A stretch of 57,501 nucleotides of DNA from Lingula anatina (taxonomy: Eukaryota; Brachiopoda; Lingulata; Lingulida; Lingulidae): assembly GCF_001039355.2 (NCBI RefSeq), contig NW_019775390.1, positions 146,029 to 203,529 on the forward strand. The letters run 5' to 3'. Position 1 is the stretch's first letter, and the number at the start of each line of letters is the position of its first letter. Position numbers and translations under genes: made by a program. Shown piece after piece: positions 14,520 through 26,036 of the stretch. Under the pieces are notes generated by a model that was not told where the DNA came from, ran no database searches, and was given only the letters and a program-made list of their open reading frames with translations.

Positions 14520-14676
14520 GACCATTCCCAGAGACTATCGTACTAACTTTGGATCGAACTATCTCCAATGGGGTTTCTCGCTTAATTGCAATTAACTTGG
14601 GCAGCTTAGATGTCTGTCACGTCTGCTGAAGCTGATAGGGGGTAATGAACTATCGTTTAGCAGCTTCTGTAGATAT
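14520..14676. mobile_element. MITE, family D copy 2 (right part degraded)
   Basis: It begins GACCATTCCCAGAG and carries the family D landmarks in order: TGGATCGAACTATCTCC, GGGGTTTCTCGCTTAATTGC, TGTCTGTCACGTCTGCTGAA, then GGGGGTAATGAACTATCG and GTTTAGCAGCTTCTG. The copy at 22801 has the same order. The right arm stops after the inner TTTAGCAGCTTC segment, so the element is truncated. Confidence 0.75.
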
Positions 14677-14679
14677 AAT

Positions 14680-15658
14680 AAATGTCTAATACGTCAGGAG
14701 GCAGTTCAAACTCTGTAACAAGATTAAAGGCTTTCCTTAAAACAGTTAATTTTACTTTTATTAAAATATAAACAACACAAACATGGCAATTATATACATG
14801 TACATCACAAACATAAATAGATTGGTGTACGTTATCGAGTAGGTCTTTTGAGCAGTTTGTGAAAAATAAATGTCACATTTTATCTTTGGACACCTACTAC
14901 AATATCAAAATGCAATGTTCGTGTATCGTATTCTCGATATTCATGAGATGCCGCCTGCGTGATGACGTCATTTCTCGGAAAAAGTTTCCGTGATGAAATA
15001 TATCTGTGAATATCTTGTGATCGCATTCTCTGTCTGAACCTTGTTAAGTGTAAGACATCAACTTTCTTGGTTCACAAAACATGAGTTACCTTATAGAATC
15101 TGTTCCTGTGTCTACGATACAAAAATCTACCATAATGCTGAAACGCATTGCTATGCACAATGTTCAATTCGTAATTGAAACTAGCATACATATAATACAT
15201 TAGAAATCAATGTTCTTAATAGACCCTGTCACGTGTAGAATTAATTCTTTCATTGAGCAATGCTTCGTTGTTTAAGTTTTCTTAATTGCGCTTTATGCTT
15301 TTCAGTCATATGCACATATGCATATCATAAATATAAGAAAATATTCTATCATACAAAATAGTATCATATCTAATAAAAACAGAAGTAATTTTTGTGTGAG
15401 TTTTCAAGCAGAAACATTGATAACAAAAATTGCTTGAATAATTGGTAAGTGATTTACTCTCTCATGGCATAAAATACGCAGAGTGAATGCTCTGTCTATA
15501 ATTTCGAAATGATACAAAGTTTTATGTTACACGTCTCTAATCTCATTTTCACCAATTCCTGGAATTCCATTTCAATGAACAATTCCCACAGAAACTTGTG
15601 TTCTGGGAGATATTTGCAATTTCTGTCACCATCTCATAATGAAGTTCGACTGTTGCAT
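14680..15658. other. Non-coding stretch
   Basis: No gene seen. A plausible polyadenylation signal for the minus-strand gene to the right lies just beyond it, at 15661-15666. Confidence 0.45.
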
Positions 15659-15660
15659 CA

Positions 15661-15666
15661 TTTATT
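15661..15666 (-). terminator. Candidate polyadenylation signal AATAAA (minus)
   Basis: TTTATT on the plus strand reads AATAAA on the minus strand, 230 nt beyond the TGA at 15896. That is a reasonable 3' UTR length for the 15896-16557 gene. Confidence 0.4.
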
Positions 15667-15895
15667 GAATGTTGTGATGTAATTCAGGCTTTCCGCAATT
15701 ACCAATGCTTGGCTGCAGGTACCAAGTGCGCACGAAGATTCCTTTAGTTGCCTTTGTTTCTATAATAAAGAACTGACAAAACCATGCCCCCTTTTATGGG
15801 GCATACGGGAAGCTGCCCTAAGGTAGATACATTGTATATACTTGTATGCCGAGAATATAATTAGGATAACTAGAAACATCATTCTGCAATATTCT

Positions 15896-16557
15896 TCAGT
15901 TAAAAGACTTGAGAAATCTGCCCCCGTTGCCATTCCATTGCCAGCTAGAGAGAATCCCGCACGTGTTTCTTACCCCAGGCGTGAACGTGCGGTTCGATTC
16001 CGGAACCTTATTAGGATCGTACGTAGACAGTCGTTTCACAATCGACATCATCTCCTCGTGACTTGGGCGTCTCATTCCCCTGAATCGCGTGGTAGTGTCA
16101 ACCCTATACAGCGAGATTTTAGCACCATGGGGTAGCCTGTAATTGGGAAAGTCCTGTTGCCGTTTTCTTTCTGGCCAGACCGTTGAGGCAGGCGCGGTAC
16201 GGGCGCGGCTAGCAACCGTTGGTCTGGCTAGACGACTCACAGACATCATTTGCTCGTGGCTTGTTCTCTGCCTCACATCATCTGGCGTTCCAAGGGCTGT
16301 AGCTGCTCGTCGTTTCAGACGCGGCATTGCCGTTGATGGGCGTCTATTTGAGCGGACTCTGCCCTAGGGTAAGGCGTGGTTCCCTGGTCTCTGATCATCG
16401 GGTCCGTGGGAGATTTCCCCAGGCGAGTTTTGCTCTGTGGGCGGTTCTCGCCATGGCTCTCTGCCACTGGCTGGGACTGGTGGTTCTCATTCTCAGTCAT
16501 GGCGGGGGATGTCCCCGTCTCTCCTTGTGTTTCATGGGCGTTATTCTCTGCTTCCAT
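15896..16557 (-). CDS. Unrecognised protein with RLxRPTxxSRAR and repeated SHExMMS motifs; frame break
   Basis: Two overlapping minus-strand frames look like one protein. The upstream frame starts at ATG 16557 in a good context (CAAAATGG) and encodes a polar, Glu/Gln/Ser-rich N-terminus of 80 residues (MEAENNAHETQGETG...) before a stop at 16315. The downstream frame is open from 16367 or so to the TGA at 15896. It carries STAMPRLKRR, then SHEQMMSVSRLARPTVASRAR, then SHEEMMSIVKRLSTYDPNK: two copies of SHE-x-MMS-x-(V)-x-RL. Either one base is missing or extra around 16315-16367 (true frameshift or assembly error), or an intron ends at the acceptor-like CCTTACCCTAG near 16368. A donor-like GGG|GTAAGA at 15974 would allow an alternative 3' end. 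The RLxRPT motif resembles THEG-type repeats, but I cannot assign a family. The 20107 protein shares it. Confidence 0.5.
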
Positions 16558-16559
16558 TT

Positions 16560-17300
16560 TGTCGAATTTACAGTTAAAACACAGTTCAAATGATTTAGTT
16601 TACTGTCTATGTTTACCTTAAGTTTCCTCTTCCAAGTTGTTGCTAAACTTCCTATGAAGTATCCTACTTCAAGTATTTTGATGGCGTACCTGTGATGAGT
16701 TTACAAATGATCCCTCAAACAATTTTCGTAGTTTCAAAATAAGTTCGTCTACGACAATAAAATTCGGTTTCTTTGTCTCTGTTGAATATCGAAGTCGTGC
16801 TTCCTTTCGGATGGTATACCAACGAAAATGTTCGACGAATCTCACGTCAACTGCTCTTCTTCATGTGAACGCGGTCATGTCGTTGTAGATAGGACTGTCC
16901 CGTTGGCGTAAATATTTAAAAAGTCAATCTGGAGTGCTTGTATATTATGTTGCTACTGTGTACACACAATGTTTGCCTAGACACCAGAAATCAATGTATA
17001 AGTAAATGAAAAAAATCGACGTTTGGCAGACAAAAGAACATTATCGACAAAATCGGGGGTTCGTTTTAACGCCAAAGTCAGCACTTCCTTGCCCCCTTTA
17101 TGCCGTAATCGTTCACACTTTGGAGGACCCAATAAAACCACAATATACCACTTTTAACCTGTGTCGACTAAAAGTGATCAATACACATTTATTATTGTAT
17201 AACACGTATAATGAAGAGAGTGGTATTTATATACCGGTATTTTTGTATGACAGTTTACGAGATAGTTGATGTATAACAAAACCAGTGTTTGTATGTGCGT

Positions 17301-17304
<4 letters not shown>
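16560..17304. promoter_or_regulatory. Upstream region of the minus-strand 16.56 kb gene
   Basis: A GTTGCTA half-site of RFX X-box type lies at 16639-16645, 82 bp upstream of ATG 16557. No other gene is seen in the stretch. Confidence 0.25.
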
Positions 17305-17345
<41 letters not shown>

Positions 17346-17357
17346 CGTGCGTGTGTG
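17305..17357. repeat. (GT)n microsatellite
   Basis: Pure GT to about 17336, then GCGC/GTGC interruptions. Confidence 0.93.
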
Positions 17358-17391
17358 ATTGTGCCAGAGCCAGCTGGACGTTGACGCCATG

Positions 17392-17392
17392 T

Positions 17393-17439
<47 letters not shown>

Positions 17440-17441
17440 TA
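17392..17441. repeat. (TTTA)n microsatellite
   Basis: About twelve TTTA units. Confidence 0.93.
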
Positions 17442-17485
17442 TTTCAACAACCCCCACAGTACAGGAATATTGGAATCTAGTGAAA

Positions 17486-17487
<2 letters not shown>

Positions 17488-17518
<31 letters not shown>

Positions 17519-18181
17519 NNNNNNNNNNNNNNNNNNNNNNNNNNNNNNNNNNNNNNNNNNNNNNNNNNNNNNNNNNNNNNNNNNNNNNNNNNNNNNNNNN
17601 NNNNNNNNNNNNNNNNNNNNNNNNNNNNNNNNNNNNNNNNNNNNNNNNNNNNNNNNNNNNNNNNNNNNNNNNNNNNNNNNNNNNNNNNNNNNNNNNNNNN
17701 NNNNNNNNNNNNNNNNNNNNNNNNNNNNNNNNNNNNNNNNNNNNNNNNNNNNNNNNNNNNNNNNNNNNNNNNNNNNNNNNNNNNNNNNNNNNNNNNNNNN
17801 NNNNNNNNNNNNNNNNNNNNNNNNNNNNNNNNNNNNNNNNNNNNNNNNNNNNNNNNNNNNNNNNNNNNNNNNNNNNNNNNNNNNNNNNNNNNNNNNNNNN
17901 NNNNNNNNNNNNNNNNNNNNNNNNNNNNNNNNNNNNNNNNNNNNNNNNNNNNNNNNNNNNNNNNNNNNNNNNNNNNNNNNNNNNNNNNNNNNNNNNNNNN
18001 NNNNNNNNNNNNNNNNNNNNNNNNNNNNNNNNNNNNNNNNNNNNNNNNNNNNNNNNNNNNNNNNNNNNNNNNNNNNNNNNNNNNNNNNNNNNNNNNNNNN
18101 NNNNNNNNNNNNNNNNNNNNNNNNNNNNNNNNNNNNNNNNNNNNNNNNNNNNNNNNNNNNNNNNNNNNNNNNNNNNNNNNN

Positions 18182-18221
<40 letters not shown>
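17488..18221. other. (TA)n tract interrupted by a 663-nt assembly gap
   Basis: TA dinucleotides flank a run of N from 17519 to 18181. The gap is probably an unresolved TA expansion; its true length and content are unknown. Confidence 0.97.
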
Positions 18222-18223
<2 letters not shown>

Positions 18224-19891
18224 ATATCTAGTGTGAAATAAGTCACTTAATGGCCGTGGTAGAGAGTGCAGCATAATTACTGATCTGTGAATTGTACCAA
18301 GAATATATTCATGTTTGTACCCGTAGTCTCTTCCAGTGGGATTATCATAGGGTTCATCGTCACGCCTATTAATATTCACGTGTTTCGTAACTTAATTTAA
18401 GCATGACCGCTTCTCTTCAGGGATTAATTGGTTTACCCTATCAATTATGTGCCTTGTAAACACAATCAGATCATCAATTTGAGTGACCACATTTTCCTGA
18501 CATTATTGTGTAACGGTTGCGTGACGTAAAGTATCGCCTGTTTTAAGCTCATCTAGTTGACAGTAGGCACGTGTGAAGGATTGTGTGGTCTATTTATGTC
18601 CTTGCTGGGATCCCCTTAGAGACACGTGAATTGTGTACGTCTACACTTTATACGCGATTTTACACCTGAACTGGAGAAAATGAACAGAGATAAATAGTAA
18701 TTATTGTGACAATGCATTCTAGACTTCCAGTTGCACAACTTTCTAGTGTGTTTTCTTGTATTATAAAGACTGGTGTGTGAAAAAAAACTCGTCTCTTTAT
18801 GCCCGCTTTAGTAGAACCCCTCCACGAGGTGCATACTTCTTTATTTGCCTGAAATTAAATTTTACACTATATAGCTTGACCGGCGTCCATGTTCCCCTCA
18901 CCCCTCCTCGCCCCCCTCCTCCTCGCCCCCTCCCTCCAAACAGCATGATCACAAGATTAAGAGTGCACCCCTAAGCTGCTTGCAAAATTAGAGATGCATC
19001 AATCCTATGGGCGATTCATCGATAAATTTGTCTTTTTTTCCTTTTTTTTTTTTTTTTTTTTTTGGAGGGGGGGCATGTCATATGACGTTTATTCACGTGT
19101 TCAAATACTCACCTGTGACGTCACACCCAACGCTCTAGAGTCTGTGCGTGGTTACACATCCAGCAAACGTCGAAGTTTGAGTATTGAACTTTAATTACTA
19201 AAGTCTACCGAAGGGTTTGATGTGGTGCAGGTGTAATGCAGCATTTGACGCGTTCAAAGTCGACATTGATCCGGCCATAATTAATCATAATACCGCCTAA
19301 TCACGCCTGAAGCAGTTATCAAAGAGAAATCGAACTCTTACGGCTCGGTACATTTCTCATATTATACAAGGATGTTGCAACCAAACTTTTAATCAAAATA
19401 ACTTCTTGCGTATCAGTTCATACTTGTGTCTTTAATGACGACTTAATATTTGTCCCTGCAACAGTAAAGTTTGTGTCTTCAAGAGGTAGGAATTGGCGCT
19501 TGATAATTTTGACTGAGGGTCGTGCCCCCATGTCTTCTGTTTGAAGGTTATGTAATGTGTGTTTTGTGACTTTCTTTTGTTTTTCTTTTGAATTTTTGTT
19601 GTTCCTTTGGTAATATTTTGCAGATGTCTTAAATTCCAGAAATTCCAGATTAAATTGCAGATATGATAAAGTTTGTTAAATTTCAATATGCAAATCAATC
19701 AATGAATTGTTTGAAAAACGTAATATCAAGAGAGTAATGGGTGGATACTACTCGAGTCAGTTTCACATACAGGTATAACAGCTAATCTTTTGTGTTAAGG
19801 TGATCATTTAAACATTGAAAACAGACGGATCACATTTGTATTTTTAGTATGAACTTGAGTGAACTCTAGCAATCCTTTTTCTATTATACAG
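18222..19891. other. Non-coding stretch upstream of the 20 kb gene
   Basis: No gene seen. It contains pyrimidine-rich CCCCTCC clusters at about 18890-18940 and a T run at 19045-19063. ATTA-rich unique sequence at 18400-18560 and 19200-19320 could be regulatory. A splice acceptor (TTTTTCTATTATACAG) ends at 19891. Confidence 0.4.
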
Positions 19892-20106
19892 TGTCAGTGA
19901 AATGGTGGACAACAATCGCCGCCACTAAGGATGTTAGTCTCTTCTGAGATCTTAGACGCCGCTGGGAAGGTATATTAAACCAGGAATCACGGCAAATAGA
20001 CGGCAACGATCAAAATTTGGATTAGCAAACATTCTGCGCAGAAAGAAAAGTCTAGAAACTGTAAAAGACTTCACGACTGCATCAGATTAATACTCTTGCG
20101 TGAACT
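19892..20106 (+). other. Predicted 5' UTR part of an exon
   Basis: The acceptor TTTTTCTATTATACAG ends at 19891, and an in-frame TGA at 20101-20103 precedes the start codon. The interval therefore reads as 5' UTR of the 20107 gene, whose upstream exon was not located. Confidence 0.4.
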
Positions 20107-20625
20107 ATGTCCGAATTCATCGAAACTCTTACGAAACGCTTCGAGAAATCGAACGTCATTTTTGAGACGAAGGCTTCTGACTGTGACAATAACAACCAGG
20201 CTGAGCAACCCGAAGAAAAATGTCACTCTCGGACTTCAACTGCGATGGACATAAAAACCACAAATCTGTGCCTGCCAATAGAAAACTCTAGAAAATTTGC
20301 TCAAAGAAGTGAACCGACGAGTCCCGTATTAGTCCCGCCAAATTCAGCCGTGTCTGGCTCTCTTAATACCAGACAGGCGATCCGTCTCACCACCTCAAAC
20401 AGTTACCCGTGGCTAGAGCTTAGGTCACCCCGAACGCCCGAACCAACAGTGTGCAACACACCTTCAAGGCCTCTCTCTCGGGGGACAAATTCTGTGGAGA
20501 GGCTTATGCGTCCGACCACGTCAAGCCGCGCACGCTCCAGTGTCGCTATAAAGCGCGTGAAGAACCAATCAACACAGACAGGACCGTCTCCTTACAGCGA
20601 CGTGGACCCGTATCTCGCTGTATAG
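20107..20625 (+). CDS. 172-aa Ser/Thr/Pro-rich protein with RLMRPTTSSRAR motif, unrecognised
   Basis: ATG at 20107 is the first in frame after the TGA at 20101; the TAG ends at 20625. The N-terminus (1-30) is charged and could be helical (MSEFIETLTKRFEKS). Residues 30-125 are low-complexity, Ser/Thr/Pro/Asn-rich and probably disordered. A basic block follows: SVERLMRPTTSSRAR at 129-143, then AIKRVKN. This block matches MSVSRLARPTVASRAR in the minus-strand gene at 16 kb at 11 of 16 positions. No signal peptide, membrane segment or catalytic motif is visible. Short RxxRPT blocks in disordered proteins are typical of microtubule-binding axonemal proteins, but that role is only inferred. The gene converges tail-to-tail with the CIMIP2B-like gene. 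It appears to have a single coding exon. Confidence 0.6.
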   Translation: MSEFIETLTKRFEKSNVIFETKASDCDNNNQAEQPEEKCHSRTSTAMDIKTTNLCLPIENSRKFAQRSEPTSPVLVPPNSAVSGSLNTRQAIRLTTSNSYPWLELRSPRTPEPTVCNTPSRPLSRGTNSVERLMRPTTSSRARSSVAIKRVKNQSTQTGPSPYSDVDPYLAV

Positions 20626-22173
20626 CCACGTCATGGTGATTATATTGTTTGATTAAAATTACTATCATTGTGCTTTTTATAGATTGCTCACATTTTCCCA
20701 TTTGTTAACCGACTCAAATACATTTTAATGTTAGGGAATTTCCTGGGATATAGAAGTCTATATCGATTCAGGGGATGAAAAATGTATGTCAATTATAGAC
20801 GAAAAATCGAAATGGGCTGTCATGTTTATTACTGTTAAGTTGTCAACTTTATGAGCCATAACTGATATTGAAAAATACTGAACACTGACTTCAAGTTTGC
20901 TTAAATTTTATTTTTGTATAAAGATCGGTGTATCTACATAAAATGATTTTAACAAGATTCTTTATGTAAAAAGTAGTCGTTATAAATTATATAAAAATAT
21001 GTTAGTAAAGCTTTTGTAGGCTCTTGAAAAAGCAGCACAACAGTTTCACTCTAACCACAGTTACGTATTAATTTCATGAACACATTTAGCTTTAGAAGCT
21101 AGAATTTGGCCTCTTTTTACACAGTTATCAAACAGTTTTTAAAAACATAAAGAATCTTAAATATTTCCAAAAACACTTAAAGCATTAAGTAAAACTCTTC
21201 TTACATGTAGAACACGTTGCAGTGAATTGGCACCATAGAATCTACCTATATTTGTAAATAAGAATTTTGTGAATAAAGTTTTTTCAATATACTGTGCCTT
21301 CATTGCGTATAAATACATATAGTGTCGTGACCAGATATACTTTGGTTTAAATGATTTAACTTGGAATTGCGTTTTTCCCAGTGACCAAGTAAAATATCCG
21401 TTAGTGCGAGTTGTAAATGGGCATTAAACATATACCTATTTGTTTGGACACCTTATGCAAAATACATTTTGAACAAATTAAATGCAAATAACAAAAATTT
21501 AGAGTATTTGAGATCGTTAGTGTGTCCTGTAATAGATATAAAAATAAATAAAATAATATTTTCTCTTTATATACCAAATGCTTTGGTCGTCCTTCACAAA
21601 TAATTTTCGAACAAGTTAACCCTTACATATTTCAAATCCTTCTGTAATTAAAGTGTGAGTAAGGCACACATAAGTTCACGAACATACACGTTTACCTGTC
21701 GACCGCGCACTTGTTCAGGTAGAAAAATGTAAACATAAAATTATACCTCCTTTAACCTTATCTCTCATCGTTTAATAAAGGAAAATAAGCTTTTTTGCGA
21801 ACTGCTTCATTCTTTCTGTCATGAATTCTTACTTCATTGCCTTCTTCTACTGTGACTTTCTTAAAAAAAACACACGGAAATGATGATGATCTTTTTTATC
21901 CATGGTAGAAGTCTTTTCGAAAAGTCATGAGTTATGCTAGTAGACTATGGCAGGAATGTTCCTGTCAGTATTTCTTATAATTGCAGGCCCTTAGCCAGGG
22001 GGAGTCCGTGGGTTCAAAAGAACCCCCCTTTTTGCTGGGGGAAAAGGTCTCCTCGGGGTAAAATTTCATCTAGGTACACAAACGTTTCATAGTAAAGGTC
22101 CACTTTTTCAGAAAAAGAACCGCCCTTTTGAAATTGCTGGCTACGGGCCTGAATTGCCAAAGAAACCAGTGAG
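20626..22173. other. 3' UTRs of two convergent genes
   Basis: A plus-strand AATAAA at 21272-21277 could end the 20107 transcript (3' UTR about 650 nt). A minus-strand ATTAAA (TTTAAT at 21771-21776) could end the CIMIP2B-like transcript (3' UTR about 400 nt). No other coding signal is seen. Confidence 0.4.
21272..21277 (+). terminator. Candidate polyadenylation signal AATAAA
   Basis: It lies 647 nt after the TAG at 20625 and is followed by a T-rich stretch (GTTTTTTCAATAT). Confidence 0.45.
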
Positions 22174-22316
22174 TTAAGCAAAGGTGTAGGACCGTACGAC
22201 GGCCTCTAAATCCTTCTTTGAGGGCCCTGTTCTGCTCTTCTTCTCGGAGTCCGGGCGGCGTTCCAGGGTGTCCGTCGTCATCTCCCACCACGTTTTCCCA
22301 CATCGAAATTTTTCTC
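22174..22316 (-). CDS. CIMIP2B-like: CIMIP2B-like exon 6 (terminal)
   Basis: Acceptor CTTTCCCAG. In phase it continues GHVPG with EKFRCGKTWWEMTTDTLE, paralleling the aromatic and Gly-rich segment after each motif in the family, and ends SYTFA before TAA at 22174. Confidence 0.87.
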
Positions 22317-22517
22317 CTGGGAAAGAAAAAAAAATGGTCCATTTATTTAAACAGCTTCTAGCGTTTTATTACACCCGTTTATTTAGGTTTAAATTTCGAC
22401 AGAAATTCTTCTGAAATTCTTCGAAAATTCTTATTCTAGAGAAACTTCTTCTCCTTTGTAAAATTTACATGAAAACATCCCTTTTATAACCAATGTCCAA
22501 CATCGAATCTTTTCTTT

Positions 22518-22559
<42 letters not shown>

Positions 22560-23847
22560 AGTAACAACGTCAAGGACTTGTATGTAAATGTATACATGCA
22601 CAAAGGGTAACGCGAACCCCACCAACATTTACTGCACAAACAAGATCAGCACGCACGTTGGTTTTGGAATTCGAATTATCATCGATTGTACGTGACCTGT
22701 ATGAAATTCTATTCATCCAGAGATGAAAGTTACCCGAACAATGAATCAGTATAAGAACATATCCGACATGTGATCATATTCGACTTAATAGATAGATAGG
22801 GACCATTTCCCAGACCTTATCATACTTACTGTGGATCGATCTATCTCCGATGGGGATACACGCTAAATTGCAATCGCTTTAAGCGGCTTAGAGGTCTGTC
22901 ATGCCTACTGAAGCTGCTAGGGGGTAATTAATTATCGTTTAGCAGCTTCAGTAGGCGTGCCAGACATCTAAGCCACTTAAGCTGAAAGCAATTTAGCGAG
23001 AAACCCCTCGGAGGTGGATCGATCCTATTAGATCGACCTAGGTATGGGAACCCAGTCATAAATACATATGAATTTGTTAACAAATAAACATGGATAACTA
23101 ACCACTGTAATTATCGCAAATGAAGTCATTACCTGGCACGTGTCCCGCGTAGCGAGGTATCATCCCTGTTCTCGTGGGGTAGATGACGGCCGGAGTAGTA
23201 CGTGGACTTTGCGGCCACGAGCCCGCCACCTCGCGGTCTGGCTTCACGGGCGCTCGTCGCACGCTGTTCCAGTGCGTCATGTAGTCCGTGAAGTCGTTGA
23301 GAGCCTGGTGACTGAGGAAGGAGAAACATTTGCCCACCTTGTTTTGTGAGTGCGGGACATGGCCCATGTAACCTGAAATGTAAGTAGGTGGAGTAGTGAA
23401 AGGTAGAGATTGATCGGTTTTCTCAAATATAAAACTGCTCGTTTGTTTCAAATTACTAACACGCTCATCACAAGAGTGGTGGTCAAAACGGTGAGAGAAT
23501 TGGCATCAGTTAACTTCTTCACAAACGTAATAAAAAGATTACTCGTTCCAAAATATAAAGTTATACAAATAAAGAGCACACGGGATTATTAAAAAAATTC
23601 GGACTGTCTGGGTGTTTGACTTACCGGACATAAAATATTTCCTCGGACTCGAGTTGTCCATCTGGTAGGGGGACTTGTTGTATTGTTCGGCGGCCTCCAT
23701 AGACCTAGGGGAGACGTAGGGGTCAGCTTCTGCCTGTACCGGCTCTAGAGGAAGTCTAAGGTTAAGACGAACGTCCTGGATGTAGAATAGGAATCATAGA
23801 TAAATATTGTAATTAGTTATGTATTATTTCATTGATTAGGGTGATAA

Positions 23848-23898
<51 letters not shown>

Positions 23899-24582
23899 TT
23901 ACTGCGCTGTCGTTTTACAATAAATGTAACTAAACATTGTAAAACGACGATTTTTAAAGGACTATTCACGTACTTCGTACCCCATTCATCAATAACTAGA
24001 ACTATGCATTTTAATAGGTACAATTACGTGGTTAGATGCTATGGGGTCTGGTAGAGCATCCACTTACCGGCAATTTTAGGCCATTGTTTGATGGAACCTC
24101 ATTTGACAATGTATGGTCGGATTCACCACGGGGTAAATACTGCATTTTGGCACCGTCGATGGCAAGAAGATACGATCCTCTTTTTTTACTCTTCTCCCTT
24201 CTTTGTTCTCGCTCGAAATCGGAGATGGCATCGTTGGCCGTTTCTGGGAAGCTCTTCCCCCAATTGTAAAGGTGATGTCTTGGAATATGACCTGTTGAAC
24301 AAGAAAATAAGGATGTCTGGTGTGCATTCTTTATCTTTTGAAATGTCTGTAAAGGTATAGATTACAACATGACATGTACGAAGACACAATACTTCACAAG
24401 TATCCTGGAAGGATAACAAATACTGTCAACAATTGCAAAGAATGTAAAAATTGTATGATGCTTATTTTTCATTGTACATATTGAATCCATGGATGTGATC
24501 CGATTTGAACAGTGCTGTATCGTATGGTCACATTGTGCATTACTGAATAGGGTTGCGAGTAGTGCACGTGCTGTCTTTCCCC

Positions 24583-24634
<52 letters not shown>

Positions 24635-25985
24635 TCTTTCATTGTCTTTTGCATGAATGTTACAAAGGAAGAATTCATTTTTTAAAATTCAGCGAGATAG
24701 AGAGAGAGACAGATAGAGAGAGAGAAAGGGAGAGAGAACTAGGATCGATATTTTACGATTCGCAGTGAAAGCGCCGTCACCTTTAACTTCTCAAATCGAT
24801 TAATCCACAGGGACATTAACTCTTTCGGTAAACGCTTTATCAGGCGTTCAATCAATCAAAGAAAACACACAGGGTAATAACCACAGACGACAAGCATTAC
24901 TTGCCAATTAGTTTATACGTACCTGAATAACCCGCGATCATTCCTTCGTTGAATTTCTCCGAGCGTCCTAGTCTTTCGGATCTAGCATGCAGCAGAGCTT
25001 TTTTCTCTTTTTCCTTCTCTCCATCATCGGACTTGTGGATGCTCCTCAGAAGAGAGTGGTCGGAGTGGGGAACGCCAGGGTCCTTCAGCAGACGCGCCGT
25101 CACTTTCCCGATGGACTCGCCCACACCGTGGAACTTGTACATAGGAATGTGGCCGGCATAGCTATTGGAAAATTTGAAAAAATAAAATGGGAGGTTATTT
25201 CAACTTTTCTCCAAGTGTCATTATCTGTGTTGTTAGTTTTGTATTGCACGTCTTGGTCGAATGATAACGGTGTCCTAAACAACAGGATAAAGCCTGAAAA
25301 CAACGAGAAATTACATTAAGCTCATTTAAAGCTCTTCTTTCTTTATTAATTATTATATGTATCCGTTGTTCAACTCTCTCTCTTTCTCTCTCTCTCTCTC
25401 TCATTGTGTGTGTGTTTGTGTGTAAAACAAACCGCCGAACTTACTACTGCCTCCTTTCGCTACATCGGCACAGTTTATCAATAACGAAAACTATCCGCGA
25501 AATTAATTTTCAAATAAACCGCAACTTAACCGGTCTCTTAAACTTGCAGCGTTAAGCCTGGCAACAAAGCCGTGAATCTGACAAAAGTTAAAAATTTTTT
25601 CAGCCTAAGATCCGTGCTGAAGCGCCTTTTAATCCTCTCTACCCTAGGAGTCAAAACTATGTACACATCAACACGACCGCTTTCTCTGACCTTCTAGATA
25701 ATCTTCACCACAACTCTAAATCCATAAGTGTGTTTCCCGACTTTGCTACTTATCCAGACAGATATTCCAAAGACTTTAAATTTAATTAGCACTTTCTTTA
25801 GGCAACATTTATCAAATTAAAAAGCAAGCGCTTTAGTGTAGTGTGGTGTTGGTTAAATATGAAGATATAAATTAGCGCTGATGTACAAACTCTTTTAACG
25901 TCGTCTGGTCGCTTATTTTGGGGACTGTTTTACACACCAGCACTTATATCATTATGTTAAATAATCTTTAGGTCCAATAATAATG

Positions 25986-26036
<51 letters not shown>

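Noticed and set aside
15991-16001. tRNA B-box-like GGTTCGATTCC
   Set aside because: The flanking bases cannot pair as a T stem, no A box lies at the right distance, and the site is inside a protein-like frame.
17303-18379. Frames of about 300 codons spanning the gap
   Set aside because: They consist of microsatellite translation and unknown N sequence.
23129-23349. Frames overlapping CIMIP2B-like exon 5 on both strands
   Set aside because: Shadows of the GC-rich exon; the in-phase frame gives the family motifs.
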